A stretch of 64,000 bases of DNA from JANQRA01 sp035762545 (GCA_035762545.1 DASTOM010000038.1:1-64000); one strand, 5' to 3'. Numbered from the stretch's first letter, positions 41,609 to 49,870 are shown. Notes: generated by a model from the sequence alone, not told the origin. Made by a program: numbers and translations.

Positions 41609-41727
41609 GTGGGTGGTAGGTGGGGTCTATCTTGGGACCGTGAATCGCCGCTCCCGGACGGTCGACGACGCGCCTGTTTCGCCCGGTTCAACGGCACCTA
41701 TCTGCGCTGTCGTATAGCTTCTTGTGG

Positions 41728-42744
41728 ATGCTGTTCGATTCGGTTTTGGGCGCGATTGGGGGTACACCGTTGGTGCGGCTGGCTCGGATCTGGCCCGGGC
41801 CAGGTGCGATCCTGGCCAAGCTCGACTATTTGAATCCTGGAGGGTCTAAGAAGGATCGGATTGCGCTTCGGATGATCGAGGAGGCCGAGGCGTCTGGAGT
41901 ACTCGCTCCTGGTCAGACGGTCGTTGAATTGACCAGTGGCAACACCGGAACCGGACTGGCAATCGTTTGTGCGGTGAAGAGTTATCCCTTTGTGGCTGTC
42001 ATGTCCAAGGGCAACTCCAAAGAGCGGGCGCAGATGATGTCGGCGTTTGGCGCCGAGGTGGTTCTTGTGGATCAACGTCCCGGGGCCAGGTCTGGTCATG
42101 TGACAGGGGACGATCTGGCTCTCGTCGAAGAGGCTGCTCAGCGAATCGTGATCGAGCGGAATGCTTTTCGTGCTGACCAATTTCACCTCGCGGGGAATGC
42201 GAATGCTCATGAGCATGGCACCGGTCCCGAACTTTGGGAGCAGTCCGAAGGGTTGATCGATCTCTTCTGCGAGTTCGTTGGCACCGGCGGCACCTTCGCC
42301 GGGGTTGCCCGATACCTGAAAGCCCAGAATCCGGAAGTGAAGTGCTTCCTGGTTGAACCCGCCGGAGCCGCTGTCCTGGCTGGGAAGACGATTGTTGACC
42401 CGGATCATCGAATCCAAGGCGGCGGGTATGCAATGGAGAACCTCGAAGGCATCGAACCAGGGCTGGTTGACGGGATGATTGAGGTCTCCGATGAAACCGC
42501 GATCGACACTTGTAGGCGCCTCGCCAGAACCGAAGGCATCTTCGCTGGCTTCTCCTCAGGAGCATGCGTAGCCGCAGCCGAACGTCTTCTCTCGGCTGAA
42601 TACGCCGGGAAATCGGTCGCTGTCGTCCTGGCGGACTCGGGCATGAAGTATCTCTCAACGGATCTCTGGAACACCCACTCATATCGGCACGTATCGAGCG
42701 GGCAACCGGCCAAAACCGACAGCCGTGTCGCGCCAGCCTTATAG
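41728..42744 (+). CDS. Cysteine-synthase-like PLP-dependent enzyme (islet cargo)
   Basis: 338 residues from the ATG at 41728 (a TTG at 41722 is possible). The fold-type II PLP features are present: IGGTPLVRL, NPGGSKKDR with the PLP lysine, TSGNTGTG that binds the substrate carboxylate, GTGGTFAGVARYL for the phosphate and GFSSGA. Such enzymes make cysteine or cystathionine from serine or O-acetylserine, or related beta-replacement products such as diaminopropionate. The ordinary chromosomal cysK is not seen nearby. Codon use is less GC-biased than in neighbours. Confidence 0.9.
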   Translation: MLFDSVLGAIGGTPLVRLARIWPGPGAILAKLDYLNPGGSKKDRIALRMIEEAEASGVLAPGQTVVELTSGNTGTGLAIVCAVKSYPFVAVMSKGNSKERAQMMSAFGAEVVLVDQRPGARSGHVTGDDLALVEEAAQRIVIERNAFRADQFHLAGNANAHEHGTGPELWEQSEGLIDLFCEFVGTGGTFAGVARYLKAQNPEVKCFLVEPAGAAVLAGKTIVDPDHRIQGGGYAMENLEGIEPGLVDGMIEVSDETAIDTCRRLARTEGIFAGFSSGACVAAAERLLSAEYAGKSVAVVLADSGMKYLSTDLWNTHSYRHVSSGQPAKTDSRVAPAL

Positions 42745-42801
42745 AGGACGCGCAACTCTCTGACCTGGGGTTTCGTGGCGAATCGAGGCCGGAATCGACG
42801 G

Positions 42802-42851
42802 CCGGTTTCCTAAACCGGGTGTCCCAGGTTCGAATCCTGGCGGGGGCGCTG
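42802..42851 (+). repeat. 50-bp attachment-site repeat, right copy (partial tRNA-Arg)
   Basis: Perfect copy of 41521-41570. It lacks the acceptor 5' strand and D arm, so it cannot act as a tRNA. Confidence 0.9.
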
Positions 42852-42953
42852 AGCTACGACCCGGAGTTTTCGGCACGGAGCCCCAACTCACCTTCCCTGA
42901 TACGCCAGAGAGCGGCTCGGCGTTTGGACTCGAGTCGTGTTGGTGAACGTCGG

Positions 42954-43310
42954 TCAGTGCCCAGGAAGCACTTCGATGACCGAAAGCAGCTCTCCGATGA
43001 AGAAGAAAGTCACCATCCCCGAAAGGACGGTCACCAAGATCACAGCCGCGGAACGGTCACCTTGCCTTCCAATGGCCACCAGCCCCACACACAGCGACCC
43101 CAAAGCTGTGGCCGCTGATATCAAGAGTGGAATGGTCGCCTCTAGATCGGCAAAGAAGTCCGGCTCCCACGTTCCGGCCCCGGCGAGCGCCACGACGATG
43201 AACACCCCCAACGCTGCCGCAAAAACCAAGAACAGACCAACCGACCACTTGCCAACTCTGGTCTCGGGGACAAATCCCTGACCGTCCCTATTCAGACCAT
43301 GGATCGACAT
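42954..43310 (-). CDS. Small polytopic membrane protein of unknown function
   Basis: 118 residues from the ATG at 43310, chosen because AAAGGGG stands 5 nt upstream; an in-frame ATG at 43349 has no such site. Three hydrophobic segments follow a short N-terminus (VGLFLVFAAALGVFIVVALA, LLISAATALGSLCVGLVAI and ILVTVLSGMVTFFFIGELL). No family recognised. It lies just outside the right end of the tRNA-Arg islet and reads toward it. The 282-bp gap upstream carries the promoter of the ferritin-like gene. Confidence 0.65.
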   Translation of the reverse strand: MSIHGLNRDGQGFVPETRVGKWSVGLFLVFAAALGVFIVVALAGAGTWEPDFFADLEATIPLLISAATALGSLCVGLVAIGRQGDRSAAVILVTVLSGMVTFFFIGELLSVIEVLPGH

Positions 43311-43534
43311 ATTGACCCCTTTCGATCCAAGGATTGGCATCTCGGCCAACCCGTACCAGAGGAAATGGACCCTTCTGCATGTGCATCTCGGGACGGCCCA
43401 ACCTGACAGCCTTATTGCGTTCGCTCTATGAGAGGCGACCCCACTCCTTCCCGAACGCCATCGCTCTCTGGTACGAGGTCTCGACGATGGCCAAGTGCTC
43501 CGTGGACTTGGTCAGACCAGAACGCCACCTGAAT

Positions 43535-43560
43535 GTATCGCTGCACACATTTCTGGGTAT
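43535..43560 (+). promoter_or_regulatory. SigB/SigF-type promoter of the ferritin-like gene
   Basis: GTAT (43535-43538), a 16-nt spacer and GGGTAT (43555-43560) match the general-stress sigma consensus GTTT-N15-17-GGGTAY with one change. It lies 32 bp before the start codon. A SigB/SigF-like sigma gene is 2.2 kb downstream. Elsewhere in the 282-bp gap I see nothing else. Confidence 0.55.
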
Positions 43561-43592
43561 TCAGCTGTCCTGACCCCAGGAAAGGAAGATCC

Positions 43593-44189
43593 ATGAAAAG
43601 ACAGCAACTGGATGAGCTCCTCTATCAGGCCCTCGAAACCGAACTTGGTGGAGAGCAGGTGTACATGAAGGCTCTGGAGTGCGCCCAGAACGACGACCTG
43701 CGCCAGGAGTGGGAGAAATACCTCGAGGAGACTCGGACACACCAGGAGATCCTCGGCCGAATATTCGAGGCGGCAGGTCTCGACCGGGAGACCGAGTCGC
43801 CGGGGAGGGCCGTGGTGCGCCACAAGGCCGAGTCGCTCATCGCCGCCATGGACATGGCCCTCAGCGACGCAGGTCCTGAAGCTGCAGAACTGGTTGCAGC
43901 GGAGTCGGTCGTCGAGGCCGAGACCAAAGATCACCAGAACTGGGAGTTGTTGGCCAGGGTGGCCGACGAGGTCGACGGGGAGTTGAAAGAGGCTCTCAGC
44001 GAGGCATACGACGAGGTGGGTGAACAGGAAGCCGAGCACCTGTTCCACACTCAGGGGTGGGCTCGCGAGCTCTGGCTCCAGTCCTTGGGGATGGCTGCAG
44101 CGCTTCCCCCACCCGAGGAAGAGAAGTCGGTGAAGACCCAGATCGGGGCTGCGCGCGCCGAGCAGCAGAGGGACGACTACACGTCCTGA
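43593..44189 (+). CDS. Ferritin-like four-helix protein (DUF892/rubrerythrin-related)
   Basis: 198 residues after a strong AGGAAAGGAAG ribosome site. Four long charged helices contain repeated acidic/His patches: LETELGGEQVYMKALE, LEETRTHQEIL, VEAETKDHQNWEL and GEQEAEHLFH. This is the ferritin-like pattern, though the ligands have ExxxH as well as ExxH spacing, so diiron binding is likely but not certain. A likely role is iron or peroxide protection under stress. The upstream GGGTAT promoter and the following stress-sigma cluster fit that. Confidence 0.78.
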   Translation: MKRQQLDELLYQALETELGGEQVYMKALECAQNDDLRQEWEKYLEETRTHQEILGRIFEAAGLDRETESPGRAVVRHKAESLIAAMDMALSDAGPEAAELVAAESVVEAETKDHQNWELLARVADEVDGELKEALSEAYDEVGEQEAEHLFHTQGWARELWLQSLGMAAALPPPEEEKSVKTQIGAARAEQQRDDYTS

Positions 44190-44201
44190 CCTTCGATGTG
44201 C

Positions 44202-44227
44202 GGGTCAAGCCCGCCCCTTCTGGGTAA
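44202..44227 (+). promoter_or_regulatory. Possible SigB/SigF-type promoter of the phosphatase-sigma operon
   Basis: GGGT (44202-44205), a 16-nt spacer and GGGTAA (44222-44227), 28 bp before the GTG start. It shares TTCTGGGTA with the ferritin-like promoter. The -35 is weak. If real, the sigma factor autoregulates its operon. Confidence 0.35.
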
Positions 44228-44255
44228 TAACTAGAAGGGAATTCGGACCCCGAGC

Positions 44256-45425
44256 GTGGAGGTGGCCCCTTCCGCCAAAACGGAAATGGGGCTGCCCTCC
44301 GCGCTGGTGCAATTTGGAATGCAAGACGATCGGATAATCGAAACTCTCGCCGTCATGGCGTCGGCAACCTCCGGTGAGGAGGCGCTCGGCGTCTTGGCCG
44401 ACGTCCTGCCCGAGGCCTCCCTCTTTGCGGTGGACCACTCCTTCACCGCCCTGGTGCCCTGGAACGATCCCACCGAGGACCCGAGACCCCTCGATGGCGA
44501 GCTCTACGAGGCAATAGCGTCGACACGGACCGCGGAAGTCGACGGCTGGCTCTGGACCCCGGTGCGCTTTGGGCGATTCCCGCTGTATGTGGTCCGTCAA
44601 CCTCGTGGGGCGGATGACCTGGAGCCGTGGCTCAAGGCGCTACTCGGAATCCTGTTCGACCGTTGGCTGCGATTCTCGGACTCGCTCGAGGTGCCCCGCC
44701 GGCGAGCGCGGATGAGAGTCGAAGCCGAGCTTCAGTGGAGTCAGGTGAGAAGCCGGGCCGACCGTCTGGGTGGGTTCGAGATCGCAGGAACTCTCGAACC
44801 TGCCTATCGAGTAGCCGGCGACATCTTCGATTTCGCCCTGAACACGCGCGGTGTCGTGACCGTGTTCGGATTGGACGCCATGGGACACGGGCAGACTTCC
44901 ACTCTCAGTTCTGTCCTTGCCATGGCGGCAATCCGAAACGCCCGATTGTCGGGGGGAGACCTGACTCACCAAATGGCGGCTGCTGATGAGGCACTGATCA
45001 ACGAGTGGGGAGGGGACCGTTTCGCCACGATCGTGGGGGTAGAGGTGTCCCCCACCGGCCTCCAAGTTGTGAACGCAGGCCACGAGCCGCTGACGGTCGT
45101 GACGCCCAACGAGACGAGCGAACTGCAACTCGACGCCGATCCGCCTGCCGGTGTGCGTGCAGGCACCACCTACCGGATTCAGGATCTACCTCCCCTGCAG
45201 CCAAACGAGACACTGGTGCTCCTGAGCGACGGTGCCGGATCCGCACGCAACAGGAACGGTGATCTCTTTGGATCAGAGCGACTGATCGAGAGCCTGCACA
45301 CGCACCGTGCGCTTCGGCCACTGCCTTTGGTACACGAGCTGGCTCGGGAGATATTGGCGCACTCACCTGACCACCTCGACGACATCACGGTCGTGGCTGT
45401 AGCACCGGTGAACGGTGATGTCTGA
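44256..45425 (+). CDS. SpoIIE/RsbU-like PP2C phosphatase
   Basis: 389 residues starting with GTG. The first 150 residues are a sensor-like region (GAF-like size, not identified). A SpoIIE phosphatase domain follows, with YRVAGDIFDFAL (metal Asp in the position of GGDxxD), VTVFGLDAMGHGQTSTLSS and a C-terminal VLLSDGAGSARN and HLDDITVVAV. It dephosphorylates a STAS anti-anti-sigma domain, freeing it to release the sigma factor. Its partner is probably the STAS part of the protein at 46442-47137. Confidence 0.88.
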   Translation: MEVAPSAKTEMGLPSALVQFGMQDDRIIETLAVMASATSGEEALGVLADVLPEASLFAVDHSFTALVPWNDPTEDPRPLDGELYEAIASTRTAEVDGWLWTPVRFGRFPLYVVRQPRGADDLEPWLKALLGILFDRWLRFSDSLEVPRRRARMRVEAELQWSQVRSRADRLGGFEIAGTLEPAYRVAGDIFDFALNTRGVVTVFGLDAMGHGQTSTLSSVLAMAAIRNARLSGGDLTHQMAAADEALINEWGGDRFATIVGVEVSPTGLQVVNAGHEPLTVVTPNETSELQLDADPPAGVRAGTTYRIQDLPPLQPNETLVLLSDGAGSARNRNGDLFGSERLIESLHTHRALRPLPLVHELAREILAHSPDHLDDITVVAVAPVNGDV

Positions 45426-45765
45426 CAGCGATCTCCGGCTCAACCTGAGGTTTGGCAGATCCGACGCCGCCCTCGTCTACCGCAGCCTCGGGGGCGTCAT
45501 CGACGCTCTCATGGCCCACGAAAGCCTGACGATCGACGCCCTGGAACGCATGTCCCAGGGTCTCGTCGAAGTCGTCGATGCCATCTTTCTCTCCGGAAAC
45601 GTTGCGTCGGCCTCTGTGCAAATCACGCGCTCGAGACTGACCACGACGATCGACTACACGGGCGTAGAGGTCGAGTTCGACGCCGGGGCGGCGCAGATCG
45701 CCGACGGGGCTTTCGACGAGGTTGACCTGGCGAACGGCTCGATACGCGTCGTGGTCGCGATATGA
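45418..45765 (+). CDS. Small protein, possibly a degenerate RsbW-like kinase
   Basis: 115 residues (ATG at 45418; a GTG precedes it). The order of elements, with ALVYRSLGGVIDALMAHESLTI, then LERMSQGLVEVVDAIFLSG and TTTIDYTGVEVEF, resembles the start of an RsbW/SpoIIAB HATPase. However the N box Asn and the DxGxG ATP loop are missing (Asp and DYTG instead). It overlaps the phosphatase gene by 8 nt and the sigma gene by 4 nt. It could be a non-catalytic sigma-binding adaptor; the resemblance is weak. Confidence 0.6.
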   Translation: MSDSDLRLNLRFGRSDAALVYRSLGGVIDALMAHESLTIDALERMSQGLVEVVDAIFLSGNVASASVQITRSRLTTTIDYTGVEVEFDAGAAQIADGAFDEVDLANGSIRVVVAI

Positions 45766-46445
45766 CCGGTCGGTCCGCCTACGACTCGGTCGAAAAACTC
45801 GTCGCGGACTTCCAGCCTCTGGCACAGCGATTGGCGCGCCGCTATTCGGGAGGCGGCATCGTGGACCCTGATCTCCTGCAAGTTGCGAACCTCGGCCTGG
45901 TACTCGCGGCCCAGCGATTCGACCCTGGGGTCGGACCGTTCACTGCCTTCGCACTGTCAACGGTGTCAGGGGAGATCAAGCGGTATCTCCGCGATCACGG
46001 CTGGCTCGTTCATGTGCCGAGAACGCTCCAGGAGCACACGCTCGAAGTCGATCGAGCTGCCGTGCTACTGGAGCAACGAACCGGTCGTTCACCCTCCGTC
46101 GGCGAACTGGCGAAGGAGACCGGGCTCGACGAGGAGTCCGTGTTGGCGGCGTTGCGAGCGAGGGAGGTGAGATTCTCCAATCCGATGCCCGATCGTGAGC
46201 CTGCTGCAAGGATCATCGATCTGGAGGAGCGATCGATTGTCCGTGACGCCATAGCCAGACTGCCCAAATCCGAGTCGGATCTCATCTACATGATCCACGT
46301 GGAGGAATTGACCCAACGTGAGGCTGCTGCCCGCCTCGGCGTATCCCAGGCAGCCATCCACCGCAGGATGAGGACTGCCACCCGTCGCCTCCGTGAGATC
46401 CTCATCGAAATGGGATATGAACACGGATCGGATGTCGACGTATGA
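45762..46445 (+). CDS. SigB/SigF-type RNA polymerase sigma factor
   Basis: 227 residues with the group 3 layout. Region 2 contains LLQVANLGLVLAAQRFDPG, where D/E-LxQxGxxGLxxAxxRFD is usual, and FALSTVSGEIKRYLRDHGW. Region 3 starts VHVPRTLQEHTLEVDRAAVL and region 4 has LTQREAAARLGVSQAAIHRR. The spacing and RYLRDHGW are typical of SigB/SigF/SigG factors that direct general stress genes with GTTT...GGGTAY promoters. It is held by a kinase of the RsbW type. Start and stop overlap the flanking genes by 4 nt. Confidence 0.92.
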   Translation: MTGRSAYDSVEKLVADFQPLAQRLARRYSGGGIVDPDLLQVANLGLVLAAQRFDPGVGPFTAFALSTVSGEIKRYLRDHGWLVHVPRTLQEHTLEVDRAAVLLEQRTGRSPSVGELAKETGLDEESVLAALRAREVRFSNPMPDREPAARIIDLEERSIVRDAIARLPKSESDLIYMIHVEELTQREAAARLGVSQAAIHRRMRTATRRLREILIEMGYEHGSDVDV

Positions 46446-47137
46446 GCTCGGACCTGACCATCGGATTCCCGCCCAGACTCGAGGCGCTCCCAGCGGTCCG
46501 TCTGGCTGTCCGCCGTGCCCTTCCACCGCTGTTGCCAGATGAGGCGAACTTGTACTTCGGGGCGCTGACAGAAGTGCTGGTCAATGCAATCAACGCCCAC
46601 GTCGCCACCGAAACCGATGCCGAGATCATCGTTGAGGTCTCGCTCTCGAGACCGTCCTACGTGAAGGTCACCGACAGCGGCTCCGGGATCGAAGGGGAAT
46701 CATCCTGGTCGGGCATCGGTGCCGGTCTCGCCATAGCTCGTTCGGTGGTCCCGGATATGTCCATCTCGAGCACCCCACGCGGGACAGTGGTCGTGCTGCC
46801 CTACCCCGAGCCACCCGCGGACGTCACCGGCTTTTCGACGAATGTGGAGCGCGGTGGTGACGCCTACGTCGTGGTGGTGGCCGGAGAGTTCGATGCCGCA
46901 GTTGTGTCCAGCTTCGAGAGATCCGTCGGAGACGTGATTGCCGACCCGCTGCCCAGGGCGGTCATCGATCTCGACGACGTGACGATCCTCGACTCTTCAG
47001 CCATTGGGGCCCTCCTTCGGCTGCGGAGAGACCTCGCCAGGCTCCAGTGCGAACTGTCGCTCCGCAGCAGCCGTGATTACCACAGGCAGATCATCGCCGT
47101 CACGGGACTGACAGACTTCCTACCATTCGAAGACTGA
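46442..47137 (+). CDS. Fused anti-sigma kinase (HATPase) and STAS antagonist
   Basis: 231 residues. The N-terminal half is an RsbW-like HATPase: LTEVLVNAINAHV (N box with catalytic Glu and Asn), VKVTDSGSGIEG (DxGxG) and GIGAGLAIARSVV. The C-terminal half is an intact STAS domain: YVVVVAGEFDAAVVSSFERS, then VIDLDDVTILDSSAIGALLR, with the phosphorylatable Ser in ILDSSAIG. Kinase and substrate are thus one chain, as in the C-terminal half of M. tuberculosis Rv1364c. It should bind the sigma factor and be reset by the SpoIIE phosphatase. Confidence 0.9.
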   Translation: MSSDLTIGFPPRLEALPAVRLAVRRALPPLLPDEANLYFGALTEVLVNAINAHVATETDAEIIVEVSLSRPSYVKVTDSGSGIEGESSWSGIGAGLAIARSVVPDMSISSTPRGTVVVLPYPEPPADVTGFSTNVERGGDAYVVVVAGEFDAAVVSSFERSVGDVIADPLPRAVIDLDDVTILDSSAIGALLRLRRDLARLQCELSLRSSRDYHRQIIAVTGLTDFLPFED

Positions 47138-47176
47138 CGTGAGCCGTCGGCGCGGCGATGGCAGACGGGCAACCCG

Positions 47177-48829
47177 TCAACCCACTCGCATATTGGCGCG
47201 TTGGGACCACGTCTCCAGGTCGGCGAACGGCCAGCAGTTCACGATCTGGTCACCGCGGACCCCTGCTCCTTGCAGGACGGCCACGGCGTTCTCGACGTTT
47301 CCAATCTCGGCGCGGCGATGTGCGTCTGAGTTGGCCGCGAACAAGGCTCCCTTCCAGGCAGCCTCCTCGATGGCATGACGAGGCAGGTCCAGTCGATCCC
47401 GGTGCCCGTTGACCTCGAGGGCCACTTGCTGAGCGATCGCCACATCGATCACTTGCTCCAGGTCGACATCGATTGCCGGCCTTATACCGATTCGGCGGCC
47501 AAGGGGGTGGGCCAGGATCTTGACCACCGGATGGGTCATCGCGGTCACGAGACGGGCGGTCTGCTGGGCCCGGGTCTGGGAGAAGTGGGAGTGGACCCCG
47601 GCCACGGCGAAGTCGAGGAGGTGGAGGGTGTCGTCGTCCACATCCAGTCCACCAGACGGTCCGATGTTCAGCTCCGCACCATGGAGGATCCGAACGTCGT
47701 GCCGTTCTTGGACTGCCTGGATTGCAAGAGCCTGTCTGCGCAGGGCTTCACTGTCGAGCCCGCCGAAACGCAGCCCGATCGTGTGATCGGTGATCAACAC
47801 GTACTCGTAGCCACGCTCGTCGGCCTCGGCGGCAATGTCGTCCAGGCTCAGCCGGCCGTCCGGTGAGGCTTCGCTATGGAGGTGCAGATCGCCTCGAAGT
47901 TCCTCCACGAACACCACCTGGCTGCCCAGATCCATGGGCAGCGATCTGGCCGCGGGCGGGATCCAGGGATACCCGGCAGCCTCGTAGACCTCGTGCTCCG
48001 TGGAAAAGGCTGTGTCGTCTGCGATTGTGAGATGGGCCGGCGGGCCGGTCGCCCGGACGAGTGCGGTACCAGACTCTTCGGGGGCCGCCAACTCGATGAC
48101 AACCCTCATACCGGAGAGGCTGACGCCTGTAATCCGCTTGTTGGCTTCAGCTGCTACCGAGCCGAGGACGGCCGTCGTCGCGAGGAACTCGTGGGCCAAC
48201 TCGTAGTCGGAAGTCGTCACGACCAGGAGCAGTTCCTCGACCCACTCCGCAACCGTCCGCACCTCGCCCGCGACGTCGACCCAGGCCGCGGTGTGCTCGG
48301 CCACATGACTCGCCAGTGAACTCGCCGTCACCCAAGCCTCGTGAGCCGGTGCTGCCGTCGCTGACGGGGGCATTGACAAGATGCCGGCCCAGAGATCGGC
48401 CGTCGCCCTTCCCAGCCCGGCTACAGAATCGACGAACTCGTCGCTAGCGAGAGCCAGTCTCAGCTCGGCGCGAGTTTCGATCCGGCGGGACTTCAGGTCA
48501 CGCTGGATTCGAGGGCTCATACGCGGCAGACGGCGAAACCTCCCCGCCTCCGACGGTAGCTCTCGCTCCAGCCTCTCCAGGGTCGAGATCCTTCCGGTCT
48601 CCTCAAACTCCTCGATCAGGCCTGCCACGCCCGGCCCGATTCCATCGACCCGGAGCATCTCATCCCTGTCCATCCCGAGGGACACGGGGAACTCGTCCAG
48701 GGACCACACAGCCCGGGCGAATGCCTTGGACCGAAACGACCGTCGCGCCTCGCTGGCCCGGGTCAACTCGGCTAGCCGCCAGAGCAGACGGGCAAACGTG
48801 CGGCGGGGAACCTCCCGAGGGTCGCTCAC
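47177..48829 (-). CDS. PolX-family protein: HhH and PHP domains with inactive polymerase core
   Basis: 550 residues. N-terminal helix-hairpin-helix repeats (LRVDGIGPGVAGLIEEFEET at about 60, then LGRATADLWAG) are followed by a middle region that aligns with the Pol beta/PolX nucleotidyltransferase. There the GS...GDxD metal motif is replaced by GEVRTVAEWVEELLLVV, so no catalytic Asp pair remains. The C-terminal PHP domain (from about 316) is complete: DLHLHSEAS, ITDHT, GAELNI, HPLGRR and NSDAH. It is probably a phosphoesterase or nuclease in DNA repair rather than a polymerase. Confidence 0.85.
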   Translation of the reverse strand: MSDPREVPRRTFARLLWRLAELTRASEARRSFRSKAFARAVWSLDEFPVSLGMDRDEMLRVDGIGPGVAGLIEEFEETGRISTLERLERELPSEAGRFRRLPRMSPRIQRDLKSRRIETRAELRLALASDEFVDSVAGLGRATADLWAGILSMPPSATAAPAHEAWVTASSLASHVAEHTAAWVDVAGEVRTVAEWVEELLLVVTTSDYELAHEFLATTAVLGSVAAEANKRITGVSLSGMRVVIELAAPEESGTALVRATGPPAHLTIADDTAFSTEHEVYEAAGYPWIPPAARSLPMDLGSQVVFVEELRGDLHLHSEASPDGRLSLDDIAAEADERGYEYVLITDHTIGLRFGGLDSEALRRQALAIQAVQERHDVRILHGAELNIGPSGGLDVDDDTLHLLDFAVAGVHSHFSQTRAQQTARLVTAMTHPVVKILAHPLGRRIGIRPAIDVDLEQVIDVAIAQQVALEVNGHRDRLDLPRHAIEEAAWKGALFAANSDAHRRAEIGNVENAVAVLQGAGVRGDQIVNCWPFADLETWSQRANMRVG

Positions 48830-48832
48830 GAG

Positions 48833-49291
48833 TCAACCTCCGCTGGTGCCGGCCGACTTGGGAACGAAAGAGAAGCGTCCATCGGTCTCCAATACGCCGA
48901 ACGCTATGTCGGAGAGGCTGCCGAAACCCTCCATACGCGCTGCCTCCTCCAGATCGCCCAGCGACACCCGCTCTCTACGGAGACGCTCGATGAGGGGATC
49001 TCCGTCTCGCAGAACGACGATTGGATCACCCGCGAGCACCGTCGCCGCCTTGGGCCATCGCCTCCCCAGCGCGTCCGCCAAGAGGGTCCACACCACGAAC
49101 ACCGAGACCGCTACCAATGCCCCGGTGATCGACATGTCCTCCTGAGTGACACCCTGCTGGACGAAGTCGCCGATGACCACGACCAGCAGCAAATCGAGTG
49201 GAGTCAGCTCGGACAACGATCGTTTACCCGAGCCACGGACGACGATCCACAGAAACCAGAAGACAACCGTGGCTCGAACAACGAGTTCCAT
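48833..49291 (-). CDS. YetF/DUF421 family membrane protein
   Basis: 152 residues: three N-terminal hydrophobic segments (ATVVFWFLWIVVRGSG, LDLLLVVVIGDFVQQG and ALVAVSVFVVWTLLADAL), then a cytosolic domain with DGDPLIERLRRERVSLGDLE, the DUF421 pattern. The role of the family is unknown; YetF-like proteins are often stress-linked. It is in a minus-strand run with the hypothetical gene at 49294 (2 nt away) and the PolX-like gene (3 nt away). Confidence 0.82.
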   Translation of the reverse strand: MELVVRATVVFWFLWIVVRGSGKRSLSELTPLDLLLVVVIGDFVQQGVTQEDMSITGALVAVSVFVVWTLLADALGRRWPKAATVLAGDPIVVLRDGDPLIERLRRERVSLGDLEEAARMEGFGSLSDIAFGVLETDGRFSFVPKSAGTSGG

Positions 49292-49293
49292 CG

Positions 49294-49770
49294 CTAGGGC
49301 GCCACCTTGGTGGTGAAGTCGACGGAGGCCATCCTCTGTTGCCCGACCTCGACCGCGACCGTGGCGTCACTTCCCCATTGAACGGCTGGTTCGAGTCGCG
49401 CATCGAGGTCGACGCGGAGGAGGTGACTGTCTGGAGGAACTGCGAACGTCCATGACGTCCAATCGGCGGTGTTGTACGACTCGACCGGCAGGGGTTCCAT
49501 GCCGTTGTCGTCGAACAGCGCCAGGTATGAAGAGGTCGCGAGGATCGTGACCTCTTCGGGCAGGGCATCGTCGGAGCGGACCTCGATGCTCAAGGGGGTG
49601 GCCAGCCCCGGCCGGGACACCGATGCGTAACGAACAGACAGCTGATATCCGCCCCCCACTGCGGTAACGACCTCAGTCCTCACTCCCAGGAGCCCGATCG
49701 ATCCGGCCAAGACGAGACCTCCTATCAGGGTTATCGACACCTTTCGCAGCCACCACTCCCAGTTGTCCAT
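49294..49770 (-). CDS. Single-span membrane protein of unknown function
   Basis: 158 residues from the ATG at 49770, preceded by GGAG 8 nt upstream. This avoids an overlap with the divergent topoisomerase gene that a start at 49818 would give. One membrane helix (VSITLIGGLVLAGSIGLL) leads to a beta-rich extracytoplasmic domain (about 110 residues) with VSRPGLATPLSIEV and LLRVDLDARLEP. No family recognised. It is the first gene of the run leading to YetF and PolX-like proteins. Confidence 0.62.
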   Translation of the reverse strand: MDNWEWWLRKVSITLIGGLVLAGSIGLLGVRTEVVTAVGGGYQLSVRYASVSRPGLATPLSIEVRSDDALPEEVTILATSSYLALFDDNGMEPLPVESYNTADWTSWTFAVPPDSHLLRVDLDARLEPAVQWGSDATVAVEVGQQRMASVDFTTKVAP

Positions 49771-49870
49771 CCCGGACTCCAAAGACGGGATAGTCGACGA
49801 ACCTGTTGACCACGCCATGGGAGGAGAAGTACCCGGGAGCCCGGTCCGAAAAACGGTGTGCAGCCTCTGC

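Larger units (their letters stand above)
41571..42851 (+). mobile_element. 1.28-kb tRNA-Arg islet carrying one PLP-enzyme gene
   Basis: The segment begins right after tRNA-Arg and ends with a perfect 50-bp copy of the tRNA 3' portion. Direct repeats of a tRNA end are the trace left by tyrosine-integrase insertion. Only one gene (41728-42744) is inside; no integrase or transposase is present, so the islet is a non-autonomous or decayed element. Codons look richer in A/T than in the flanking genes, suggesting transfer. Confidence 0.8.

Noticed and set aside
42802..42851. Apparent second tRNA-Arg
   Set aside because: Only the anticodon arm to the 3' end is present; the acceptor 5' strand and D arm are missing, so it is an attachment-site copy.
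43334..43573. 79-codon plus-strand frame before the ferritin-like gene
   Set aside because: No ribosome site, no recognisable pattern, and it covers the SigB/SigF-type promoter.
46010..46526. Minus-strand frames opposite the sigma factor gene
   Set aside because: Low-complexity Ser/Arg-rich translations opposite a clear sigma factor.
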